Below, piece by piece: positions 1 to 5,792 of a stretch of DNA of 5,792 nt; the first letter of the stretch is position 1; each line of letters opens with the position of its first letter. The stretch spans positions 1 to 5,792 of the forward strand of contig JAATGW010000486.1 in assembly GCA_015654495.1 (NCBI GenBank), read 5' to 3'. Under the pieces are notes generated by a model. That model ran no database searches, was not told where the DNA came from, and saw only the letters and a list, made by a program, of their open reading frames with translations. The position numbers were made by a program, and so were the translations under genes. Source of the DNA: Chitinophagales bacterium. Its GTDB lineage: Bacteria > Bacteroidota > Bacteroidia > Chitinophagales > Chitinophagaceae.

Positions 1-116
1 AGAAGGCTCTTATGGAGCCGGGGACAAGGTTGGCGGTATCTTTTATCAAAAATCCTTGCATGTCATTACTTAAAAATATATACATCAAGCCCTGATTAAT
101 AAAGGAGGATATGCGC
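1..116. other. Left-edge segment: gene fragment of unresolved strand
   Basis: Two short open readings compete here and I cannot decide between them. On the plus strand, a frame open from base 2 runs to a TAA at 71-73; its tail reads GSYGAGDKVGGIFYQK and then SLHVIT, and many of its codons start with G, as in real coding sequence. If real, this gene end would converge on the hydrolase gene. On the minus strand an ATG at 85-83 opens a frame that stays open to the edge and begins MYIFLSNDMQGF, 31 bp downstream of the hydrolase stop, so it could be a third gene of that unit. Neither fragment resembles a family I know. Bases 74-116 contain only a weak 4-bp dyad (ATCA/TGAT) and no clear terminator. 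Confidence 0.25.
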
Positions 117-977
117 TCAGTTTGTAGAATTCTTAATTCTGTTAATGAGGTCAGCGCGAACCCCATCATGTTCTTTAAAGTAGATATGATTACTGGGACT
201 TATGGCTCTATTCCCCGGCCATTGAGTAACATCTACAATCATGATATTTTGTGCTTCGGCAAAATTTTGCAGCTCACCGGATTGAACGAGGCCTAATCGC
301 TTTTGTTTGTGTAATCTTGAAGATACCTTCAGAATATAATCACGCTGATGTGTATAAACAACTATGGAGTCGGCAGCTGCACTCAGGTAATGTAGATCTT
401 TATCAAATATATCTGAAGGAAGATCTGCTCCTGCGAAAACAATTAAGTTGAAATAATTCCTGCTGACTTTGAGGCCCTCGTTCAGGCCGAGAAATACAGC
501 ATGCCCCATGGAATGACAAAGCAATATATTTTTTGAATTCGTACTGAACCTTAAAAGGTATTCAAACAATCCGGCAATCCGCTGGCCCTGCAACCGTGCC
601 TGTTCCCAGTTTCTGAGATAACGAGGCCCTGTGCTTTCCCATACAATTGAAATAGTTTTGTCGATCCCATCCAGCAGGTCTAATTTTTTCAGGACTCCTT
701 CATTGTAAAAACCAATATTACCAAGCCAACAGTGAACATAAAAAAGAATAGTCTGGTCGTCTTCTCCGATCAGGAAACCTGCAATTTCTTTTTCGTTGAA
801 ATTGCCTTGTTTGTAGGTTCTGAATGGGGGAGACATGTAGTTCCGGCTATTGAAGCTACCGATTGAAACAGAATCCTGTTTTATATGGATATAATAATGT
901 GTCATATCTGCCCTTGTTTCCATAAACAAACCAATTAAACATACCGACATTGAAACTATCAAAATTATTTTTCTCAT
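117..977 (-). CDS. Secreted alpha/beta hydrolase, DUF900-like
   Basis: The product is 286 residues from the ATG at 977. Residues 1-23 look like a Sec signal peptide: MRK, a hydrophobic stretch IILIVSMSV and CLIGLF, and a plausible signal peptidase I site after TRA23, so the enzyme is expected in the periplasm or outside. The remainder follows an alpha/beta hydrolase of the DUF900 type: strand and oxyanion region ILFYVHCWLGN (77-87), the segment IVWESTG (111-117), nucleophile elbow LLCHSMGHAVF (152-162) with Ser156 as likely nucleophile, FAGADLPSDIF (181-191), VVYTHQRDYIL (206-216) with Asp213 as a candidate acid, and SNHIYF (262-267) with His264 as candidate base. The first position of the usual GxSxG elbow is Cys154. 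A GTG at 1040 would lengthen the protein by 21 residues, but it lies inside the palindrome and would bury the signal peptide; the ATG at 977 has a ribosome binding site (983-988). The substrate is unknown; a lipid or ester, or a peptide, is possible. The gene lies 72 bp downstream of the VCBS lipoprotein gene. Confidence 0.8.
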   Translation of the reverse strand: MRKIILIVSMSVCLIGLFMETRADMTHYYIHIKQDSVSIGSFNSRNYMSPPFRTYKQGNFNEKEIAGFLIGEDDQTILFYVHCWLGNIGFYNEGVLKKLDLLDGIDKTISIVWESTGPRYLRNWEQARLQGQRIAGLFEYLLRFSTNSKNILLCHSMGHAVFLGLNEGLKVSRNYFNLIVFAGADLPSDIFDKDLHYLSAAADSIVVYTHQRDYILKVSSRLHKQKRLGLVQSGELQNFAEAQNIMIVDVTQWPGNRAISPSNHIYFKEHDGVRADLINRIKNSTN

Positions 978-982
978 AGCCG

Positions 983-988
983 TTCCTA
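983..988 (-). promoter_or_regulatory. Ribosome binding site deciding the hydrolase start
   Basis: On the minus strand this reads TAGGAA, with AGGAA five bases before the ATG at 977. It supports that ATG over the in-frame GTG at 1040. A small dyad CTAC-AGAA-GTAG overlaps its upstream side (about 986-997) and could partly mask it, although a 4-bp stem is weak. Confidence 0.5.
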
Positions 989-1015
989 CTTCTGTAGTAT
1001 GACGGATGAGGATAT

Positions 1016-1065
1016 AAAAAGTTACAGCACCGTAAATCACGTTAAACGTTCAACGTGATTTACGG
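1016..1065 (-). terminator. Palindromic hairpin over the VCBS gene stop codon; terminator or attenuator
   Basis: Bases 1030-1065 are a 36-nt near-perfect palindrome. The outer arms are CCGTAAATCACGTT (1030-1043) and AACGTGATTTACGG (1052-1065), an exact 14-bp match. The 8 bases between contain AACGTT, itself a palindrome, so only one of 18 pairs is mismatched. In minus-strand RNA that odd pair is a G-U wobble, whereas plus-strand RNA would have an A/C mismatch, which suggests the minus transcript is the one that folds. The upstream arm encodes the last residues of the VCBS protein (RKSR) and runs into its TGA (1052-1050). Nine bases after the stem come five T residues (1020-1016 on the minus strand). 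That is further away than in a textbook intrinsic terminator, so partial termination, or a 3' end that stabilises the mRNA, is equally possible. Confidence 0.5.
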
Positions 1066-4000
1066 AATACCCTTAAAGGCCCGCGATTCTCGGAAGACAT
1101 GAGAAGGTAGGAATCACCCGCTCCTTTCAATTTTACCAGGGCTTTGCCATTCCCGGGAATGAATAATCCCGACTTCGCTATCGGCATAGAAATAAAATGT
1201 CCGGCACCATCTCCTTTCAGCACCAATCCGTTAAAGGCATCATATCTTCCATTCGTCACTTCATTGCCAAAATCATTTCCCGATAAAGCAAGATCGGGGT
1301 TTCCATCACCATCAAAATCATCGGCAATCATTTCAAATATCGGAGCAAATTGAGCATATGCCGGAAGAGGAGAAACTGAAAATCTGCCGCCGCCTTTGTT
1401 CAGGATCAAAGAGCTGGCGAAATTATTCATCGTTAATTTCAATGCATCTTTCAATAGCTCATTACTGAAAATCCCATTAATATCGGCTTCGCCAAATGCT
1501 TTATACGTCAGCATCTTCTTTTTTAATCCCGGCAGCTGCGACATAATGTCATCGCGGTTGAAAGCAGGAAATTCCTTTTTGATACCGTTTTTATCTTTCA
1601 GAAAAACAGTCACTATGGATTCCGTAACGCCATTTCCATCAAAATCTTTTGCATAAATATTTACGGGGAATTCCTCACTCGCACGGTAAAAAGAATTCAA
1701 ACCCAGGTTGCCTGCAACATAATCTGTTAAACCATCTTTATTAAAATCCCCGGCGACAATACTGTTCCACGCACCCAAAGATGAGCTGAGGCCGGATTGC
1801 GCGGTAATATTCACAAATGTTCCGGCATTGTTTTTAAAGAAGGTGATGGGCATGCCTTCACCAACAAGAATGAGATCAATTGTTTTGTCGTTGTCAAAAT
1901 CAGTCCACACCGCATCGCAAACCATACCGATGTTTTTCAATCCGGGAGCAATATTTTTGGTAATATCAGTGAATATTATTTTTCCATTTTTTGAATCATT
2001 GCGGTAAATAAATGAACTCACCGGGTAGGGATATTTTCCAGGCAAAGATCTTCCGCCTAAAAACAGGTCCAGGTCGCCATCCCCGTCGAAGTCCGCTGCT
2101 TTTACACAGCTTTTGCTGGTATAATTGACAGGAAAAGCAGTACTTGTATCAAAAACAAAATTGCCGCCTCCTTTATTGATAAAAAACTGATCCTGGTAAT
2201 TTTTTGTGTTAGCGATATACTCATTGCTGCCACTGCTGCAATACAAATCCGGGTCTCCGTCATTGTCTGCATCAAAAAAAACCACACCTGTATTTTCTGG
2301 TTGCCTTGGATCTTTGCCTGTTAACGGTGGTAATTTTTTTGAAATGAATTTGCCATCTTTTTGTTGCAGAAAAAATTTGCCGGGATAGTCGCCGGAACCA
2401 CCAACAAATACATCATCTAAACCGTTTCCGTCAATATCTGCAACAGCCAGATGCGGCCCGTACTCCGATAATTTATGCGGGATCAGCTTTTCTTTATCAA
2501 AATCAATATAGTCTCTTTCATTATGACGGTAATTTATTCCGGTCTCTGAACTGATATCTGTAAAAAGCGCTACAGTAATTCCGCTGTTCTGCCAGAAGTA
2601 ATCGATAGTTGCATTTTTTATATCTGCAGTTACCGACTGATTCACTGCAATATTTTTAATGATCTCTTTTTTATTGTTCGGCCAGATAATGACTGCAGAA
2701 TCAACAATCTTATTTGTTCCAAGACCAAAAAATGCTTTTGTATCAAGAGTTGACAAATAACCGCGATAGGGTGAGTTTTCATAAACCTGTTGCTGTCCGT
2801 TGCCATAATAAATGGTTGTGACAGCGCCAATACCATAAGCGTTTTGCTGATTTCCCCTGAATTGTATGCTGAGAAAATTCGAAACAGAGTCATTTGAATT
2901 CCGGGTAGTATTCTCGTATAAAAATGCTTCGTCATTGATATTGTTTATTACGTAGTCGAGGTCGCCGTCATTATCCAGGTCAACAATAGCCGCGCCATTT
3001 GAAAATGACGATTCAGCCATCCCCCACAAACCGCCAACATTTTCGAAATGTAAATCACCCTTGTTGTGAAATGTGTAGTTGGGGATTTTGACCTGGGGTA
3101 TCTCATCAATAAGTTCTTTTTTCGTCACATATCTTTCTGTTTTGCTACGGAAAGATGTAAAATCATGATCGGTTATATCTCTGGGATAGCCATTGGTGAT
3201 AAATATATCGCGCTTACCATCATTGTCGCCATCGGCTACTAAAACGCTCCAGCTCCAATCGGTTTCTGCTGTGCCGGTATAAAATGAAATATCGCTGAAA
3301 ACAGGATGCCTTGTACTGTCATCTACCTGTGCGGGACCCATATTCAACTGCAAAGTGTTCCGCACATATTGCAACATGATATTTTCGAATACCTGTTTCT
3401 GGTAAATAAAATAATTATTACTGTTCATATTTTTCTTCTTTCTGAAATTGTCTTCAGGATTCATATCAACAGTAAAAATATCCGCAAGGCCATCATTGTT
3501 GATATCAACAATATCATTGCCCATCGCATTCTGTGAAGTATGTTTCAGATAGGTTTTTATTTCATTGTCAAAACCACCTTTTCTATTATTGATGTAGAGC
3601 AGATCGCTTCCGTAAAAATCGTTCGCGACATAAATATCTTTCCATCCGTCACGGTTAATATCTGCAACAGAAATTCCCAGTCCAAAACCCGGATGAATAA
3701 TTCCTGCCTCCTTTGAAACATCAGTAAATACAGGATGTTTCAGCGATTCGTTCCAGTCGTTTCTGAAAAGTTTGTCTACATCTGACAGGTCTGGTTCGAA
3801 TTTATTTGAACTGAAATCGGTTGCTGCTCTTTTAGCAAGTTTAGTAGTAAGCAGGTACATGTCGAGGTCTCCATCATTATCATAATCCAGAAAAGCGGCA
3901 TGAACACTAAAGCTGGTATCTGCCAGTCCATAATCCGCGGCCATTTCTTTAAAAACCGGAATACTGTCATTGTTCATTCCCTGGTTCACATACAAGAGGT

Positions 4001-4466
4001 TTCTTCTTTCCTCCGGGTTAGTCCTGATGGTTGCACAAACATAAATGTCGAGAAATCCATCGTTATTAATATCGATCACTGATGCACCATTGCTCCACCT
4101 GCCTTTGCCCTCTGTTAATGCCTTTTGCGTGATATCATCAAAATGAAGGCCGCCTCTGTTGAGGTACAATTTGTTTGGAACCATGCTGGCTGTGAAATAT
4201 AAATCGGATAATCCATCATTATTAAAATCACCAACAGCTACACCGCCGCCGTTGTAGAGGAATTCCATATCCAAAGGATTGATCGAATCATTTTCCGTGA
4301 CGATATTGTTGAATGTTATGCCGGAATGTGAGGATGGGATTTTATTGAATCGGCTAAGCTCCGGTTTGCATCCAACGAAGCAGAAATAGAAAATCATCAG
4401 TATTGACAGTTTTGCGAGGGTCAGCACTGATTTTAAATGGCAGGGTGTAAATAGTTTTATAATCAT
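1050..4466 (-). CDS. FG-GAP/VCBS repeat lipoprotein with central ASPIC/UnbV domain
   Basis: This 1138-residue protein starts with a lipoprotein signal: basic residues, a hydrophobic stretch LSILMIFYFCFVGC, and lipobox FVGC with Cys33 as lipid attachment site, so it is anchored to a membrane and probably exposed at or near the cell surface. Asp-rich calcium-loop repeats of FG-GAP/VCBS type start at residues 80 (DFNNDGLSD), 132, 194, 269, 321, 412 and 496 (DLDNDGDLD). A UnbV (ASPIC) domain follows at about 543-614, with AYGIGAVTTIYYG, FFGLG and VIIWPNNKK (genomic 2625-2840). Seven more loops start at 677, 732, 792, 856, 907, 941 and 1050. Seven loops on each side fit two seven-bladed integrin-like beta-propellers. 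TDWSWS (402-407) and a GRYDAFNGLVL segment (1073-1083) match what I recall of the Bacteroidota VCBS/CRTAC1-like family. Such proteins are thought to bind ligands or partners; no catalytic motif is visible. The loop at 856 (DFDNDKTID) has Lys for Gly and the loop at 941 ends in Glu. The ATG at 4466 is chosen because the next Met (24) would leave no basic n-region. The gene is followed by the hydrolase gene. Confidence 0.93.
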   Translation of the reverse strand: MIIKLFTPCHLKSVLTLAKLSILMIFYFCFVGCKPELSRFNKIPSSHSGITFNNIVTENDSINPLDMEFLYNGGGVAVGDFNNDGLSDLYFTASMVPNKLYLNRGGLHFDDITQKALTEGKGRWSNGASVIDINNDGFLDIYVCATIRTNPEERRNLLYVNQGMNNDSIPVFKEMAADYGLADTSFSVHAAFLDYDNDGDLDMYLLTTKLAKRAATDFSSNKFEPDLSDVDKLFRNDWNESLKHPVFTDVSKEAGIIHPGFGLGISVADINRDGWKDIYVANDFYGSDLLYINNRKGGFDNEIKTYLKHTSQNAMGNDIVDINNDGLADIFTVDMNPEDNFRKKKNMNSNNYFIYQKQVFENIMLQYVRNTLQLNMGPAQVDDSTRHPVFSDISFYTGTAETDWSWSVLVADGDNDGKRDIFITNGYPRDITDHDFTSFRSKTERYVTKKELIDEIPQVKIPNYTFHNKGDLHFENVGGLWGMAESSFSNGAAIVDLDNDGDLDYVINNINDEAFLYENTTRNSNDSVSNFLSIQFRGNQQNAYGIGAVTTIYYGNGQQQVYENSPYRGYLSTLDTKAFFGLGTNKIVDSAVIIWPNNKKEIIKNIAVNQSVTADIKNATIDYFWQNSGITVALFTDISSETGINYRHNERDYIDFDKEKLIPHKLSEYGPHLAVADIDGNGLDDVFVGGSGDYPGKFFLQQKDGKFISKKLPPLTGKDPRQPENTGVVFFDADNDGDPDLYCSSGSNEYIANTKNYQDQFFINKGGGNFVFDTSTAFPVNYTSKSCVKAADFDGDGDLDLFLGGRSLPGKYPYPVSSFIYRNDSKNGKIIFTDITKNIAPGLKNIGMVCDAVWTDFDNDKTIDLILVGEGMPITFFKNNAGTFVNITAQSGLSSSLGAWNSIVAGDFNKDGLTDYVAGNLGLNSFYRASEEFPVNIYAKDFDGNGVTESIVTVFLKDKNGIKKEFPAFNRDDIMSQLPGLKKKMLTYKAFGEADINGIFSNELLKDALKLTMNNFASSLILNKGGGRFSVSPLPAYAQFAPIFEMIADDFDGDGNPDLALSGNDFGNEVTNGRYDAFNGLVLKGDGAGHFISMPIAKSGLFIPGNGKALVKLKGAGDSYLLMSSENRGPLRVFRKSR

Positions 4467-4909
4467 TCAGAAAATATTCTTTTAAGAAAGCCGGCGCTGT
4501 TTAAATCCCGGCGACTAACTTATGCAATTTGGATGAATCTGAAGCTGAGCAATGAGGATTAGAAAATTCGTATCCGGCTCTTTGCGCTGTTTGTTGCCGG
4601 AAAGCCGTGAACCTGGAAAGTTTACGGGAAGGTAGATTTCACTTAGCCTTCACGCCTTAACGGCTTCCCGGCCTGTATTTCGTGGTGCTTCGGATTGATT
4701 TTTTACCGCGCATACAAATTATTATACACCGTGGCAGTTGTTTTGCAGCATCCACTGGAAGTCGGTTGTCCTTTCAGTATATGGTTGGTTTTGGGGCAGA
4801 CGGAGCAGGATAGCGGATTTTCAGAAACAGGTTAATTTCAATATCAACCTTAACCAGGAACTGACTTTCAACGACTGTATTTTCATCGAACTGTGAACTT
4901 TTAACTGTT
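4467..4909. other. Divergent intergenic region, 443 bp, no convincing gene
   Basis: This stretch separates the lipoprotein gene (leftward) from the sigma gene (rightward) and must hold the promoters of both. I see no credible coding frame: the longest minus-strand reading (4983-4774) overlaps the sigma gene and resembles no family. Visible structure includes a GC-rich dyad near the lipoprotein start (GCCGG 4490-4494 with CCGGC 4508-4512), a larger inverted repeat at 4596-4672, a GGTTAA/TTAACC dyad (4830-4835 and 4850-4855), and three ACTGT steps before the sigma ATG. On the minus strand a TATAAT followed by AATTTG occurs around 4715-4730, but it has no matching upstream element and does not fit the Bacteroidota TAnnTTTG consensus exactly. 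I therefore do not call a promoter. Confidence 0.6.
4596..4672. repeat. Inverted repeat with competing pairings
   Basis: GCCGGAAAGCCGT (4596-4608) pairs with ACGGCTTCCCGGC (4660-4672), 12 of 13 positions, across a 51-nt spacer. The right arm can instead pair with CGGGAAG (4625-4631) through CTTCCCG (4664-4670), and GAAGG (4628-4632) can also pair with CCTTC (4647-4651). The alternatives exclude one another, as in an attenuator or regulatory leader, but no downstream gene start lies close on either strand: the nearest starts are about 130 bp (left) and 240 bp (right) away. It may also be a decayed repeat element. Its function is unknown. Confidence 0.45.
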
Positions 4910-5503
4910 ATGTCGATTGCCGTATATGAAGAAGGCAAAATCCTTTTGCAGAGGATTGCCGGGGGCGACCGTGTGGCCTTCACCTATTTTTATACATCCC
5001 ATCTCAACCGGCTCTACCGTTATATTTTTCTCTTCACAAAATCAAAAGAAGACACAGAAGAAATCCTACAGGATATTTTTATAAAAATCTGGGAGAACCG
5101 CGAAAAGCTGATCGAAATCGATTCAGCATCCTGTTACCTGACGCAAATTGCCAAAAACAAAATCCTGGACAAAGTGCGCAGTCTCCAGGTCAGGCAACGT
5201 GTTCTCTCCGAGCTCCGGCGTTCCAGGGAAAATTTTGCATTTACCACCGGCGATGATTGTGTATATCGTGAATATTATCATGTAGTGCAAAAAGCCATTG
5301 ACAGGCTTCCCCCCAAAAGGAAACTCATATTCAGACTCAATATAGAAAATGGTTTGTCGCAGGACGAAATAGCGCATCAATTGAAAATCTCAAGGTCAGT
5401 CGTACAAAAGCAATTGTACAGCGCCACACACTTTGTCCGTAAATACCTCCTCGAGCACGGAGAAATTTCTATGTCGGTTTTCTTCAGTTTAGTCTTCCTT
5501 TAG
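4910..5503 (+). CDS. ECF RNA polymerase sigma factor, FecI-like (Bacteroidota type)
   Basis: The product is 197 residues, the usual size for an ECF sigma factor. Region 2, which contacts core polymerase and the -10 element, spans about residues 22-90 and includes AFTYFYTSHLNRLYRYIF (23-40) and EEILQDIFIKIWENR (50-64). Region 4, which reads the -35 element, spans about 127-180, with LPPKRKLIFRL (133-143) and the helix-turn-helix SQDEIAHQLKISRSVVQ (150-166). There is no sign of region 1 or 3. The protein ends in a short hydrophobic tail, FFSLVFL (191-197). The ATG at 4910 fits the length of region 2; no strong Shine-Dalgarno precedes it and the frame is closed upstream by a TGA at 4862-4864. 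A FecR-like gene follows after 74 bp, the standard arrangement in which FecR holds the sigma factor inactive until a TonB-dependent receptor signals uptake of its substrate. The target regulon is probably a SusC/SusD-type locus to the right, by analogy. Confidence 0.95.
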   Translation: MSIAVYEEGKILLQRIAGGDRVAFTYFYTSHLNRLYRYIFLFTKSKEDTEEILQDIFIKIWENREKLIEIDSASCYLTQIAKNKILDKVRSLQVRQRVLSELRRSRENFAFTTGDDCVYREYYHVVQKAIDRLPPKRKLIFRLNIENGLSQDEIAHQLKISRSVVQKQLYSATHFVRKYLLEHGEISMSVFFSLVFL

Positions 5504-5551
5504 TCTGCGCCAGAAATAATTTTTGAGGGAGGGGTGTTTTTCGCCTGCTCA

Positions 5552-5574
5552 ATCGTCATTAGCTATAAGACGAT
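5552..5574 (+). promoter_or_regulatory. Hairpin in the sigma-fecR gap, directly before the fecR start
   Basis: ATCGTC (5552-5557) pairs with GACGAT (5569-5574). Inside, after a one-base bulge, TTA (5559-5561) pairs with TAA (5566-5568) around a GCTA loop. The stem ends three bases before the fecR ATG and occupies the place of a ribosome binding site. The only purine-rich Shine-Dalgarno-like stretch, GAGGGAGGGG (5525-5534), is more than 40 bases upstream. The arrangement could limit FecR translation or be a binding site. From memory, G-rich and T-rich stretches like GGGGTGTTTTTC (5531-5542) recur between such sigma and fecR genes in Bacteroidota, but I could not check this. Confidence 0.4.
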
Positions 5575-5577
5575 CGT

Positions 5578-5792
5578 ATGAAGCCATCTGAGATTTCCTC
5601 CTTTTTGGAAAAATATGCCGCCGGAATCAACACCCTGGCCGAACACCAGGAATTTATCAATTGGATAAAAACAGCTCCCATCGACGAAGTCGGGAGGTGG
5701 GGAGATGAATACGATGCAATCTCCAGACAAATAAAATTATCTGAAAATCATGTTGACGCAGACCTCGTAATGCAGGTGGAACGCGCCCTGGA
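5578..5792 (+). CDS. FecR-like anti-sigma factor, N-terminal part (cut by window edge)
   Basis: The first 71 codons are present and the frame is open at the right edge. The start MKPSEISSFLEKYAAGINTL with EFINWI (residues 25-30) matches the N-terminal cytoplasmic sigma-binding segment of FecR-type regulators, whose pattern is roughly a helix L-x-R/K-Y-x-x-G followed by E-x-x-x-x-W. The transmembrane helix and the periplasmic FecR domain would lie beyond the window. The ATG at 5578 is the first possible start, since an in-frame TAA lies at 5566-5568. It follows the sigma gene by 74 bp on the same strand, which supports the call. The protein is expected to sit in the inner membrane and relay a signal from an outer-membrane TonB-dependent receptor to the sigma factor. 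The N-terminal segment is less conserved than the rest, so the call rests partly on gene order. Confidence 0.85.
   Translation, partial: MKPSEISSFLEKYAAGINTLAEHQEFINWIKTAPIDEVGRWGDEYDAISRQIKLSENHVDADLVMQVERAL

Noticed and set aside
111..296. Plus-strand small reading of 61 codons preceded by AAAGGAGG
   Set aside because: It lies antisense inside the hydrolase gene, the purine tract is only two bases from the ATG, which is too close for a normal ribosome binding site, and the peptide resembles nothing.
978..1040. Upstream GTG start for the hydrolase adding 21 residues
   Set aside because: The GTG is inside the palindrome, and the extension would place a charged and polar stretch before the signal peptide. 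The ATG at 977 has AGGAA five bases upstream.
2642..2935. Minus-strand 97-codon reading inside the lipoprotein gene
   Set aside because: It is an out-of-frame shadow of the UnbV-encoding part of the gene, which carries strong family motifs in its own frame.
1200..4300. Repeated Asp-rich codon patterns as possible DNA repeats or CRISPR-like units
   Set aside because: They are protein-level FG-GAP/VCBS loops with diverged DNA and irregular spacing, not repeats with spacers.
4705..4740. TATAAT-like promoter on the minus strand for the lipoprotein gene
   Set aside because: There is no recognisable upstream element at suitable spacing, it would give a leader of about 250 bases, and the Bacteroidota -7 consensus is only partly matched.
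4774..4983. Minus-strand 69-codon reading overlapping the sigma gene start
   Set aside because: It overlaps conserved sigma codons antisense, has no family resemblance and no ribosome binding site.
5123..5380. Minus-strand 85-codon reading
   Set aside because: It is wholly antisense to the sigma gene, which has clear region 2 and region 4 motifs.

Overview
The window looks like a piece of a Bacteroidota chromosome, most likely from a Chitinophagaceae-like or related environmental lineage. The evidence is the FecI-type ECF sigma factor followed by a FecR-type anti-sigma factor, a very long lipoprotein of FG-GAP/VCBS repeats with a central ASPIC/UnbV domain (an architecture common in that phylum), and A-rich or weak ribosome binding sites. 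The lineage below phylum is a guess.

Layout from left to right. Bases 1-116 hold only an unresolved gene end or gene start cut by the window edge. Minus-strand gene 117-977 encodes a secreted alpha/beta hydrolase resembling the DUF900 family. Just upstream of it on the same strand, 1050-4466 encodes a 1138-residue lipoprotein with two sets of seven calcium-loop repeats separated by a UnbV domain. A 36-nt near-perfect palindrome (1030-1065) sits over the stop codon of the lipoprotein gene and separates the two genes. Bases 4467-4909 are a 443-bp divergent intergenic region with no convincing gene but with several GC-rich inverted repeats. On the plus strand, 4910-5503 encodes the ECF sigma factor and 5578 to the right edge encodes the first 71 residues of a FecR-like anti-sigma factor. 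The 74-bp gap between these two holds a hairpin that ends just before the FecR start codon.

How the parts may work together: sigma/FecR pairs in Bacteroidota usually control an adjacent TonB-dependent transporter (SusC/SusD-type) locus, and large VCBS/UnbV lipoproteins often occur near such loci. The transporter would lie to the right, outside the window. The lipoprotein and the periplasmic hydrolase are probably co-oriented members of one transcription unit, attenuated by the palindrome, and divergent from the sigma operon. A functional link between the two divergent units is inference only.

I do not see a mobile element, CRISPR array, tRNA, rRNA or a clearly new system. The points most worth a second look are the palindrome at the stop codon, the 7+7 repeat layout of the lipoprotein, the atypical nucleophile elbow of the hydrolase and the hairpin in front of fecR.
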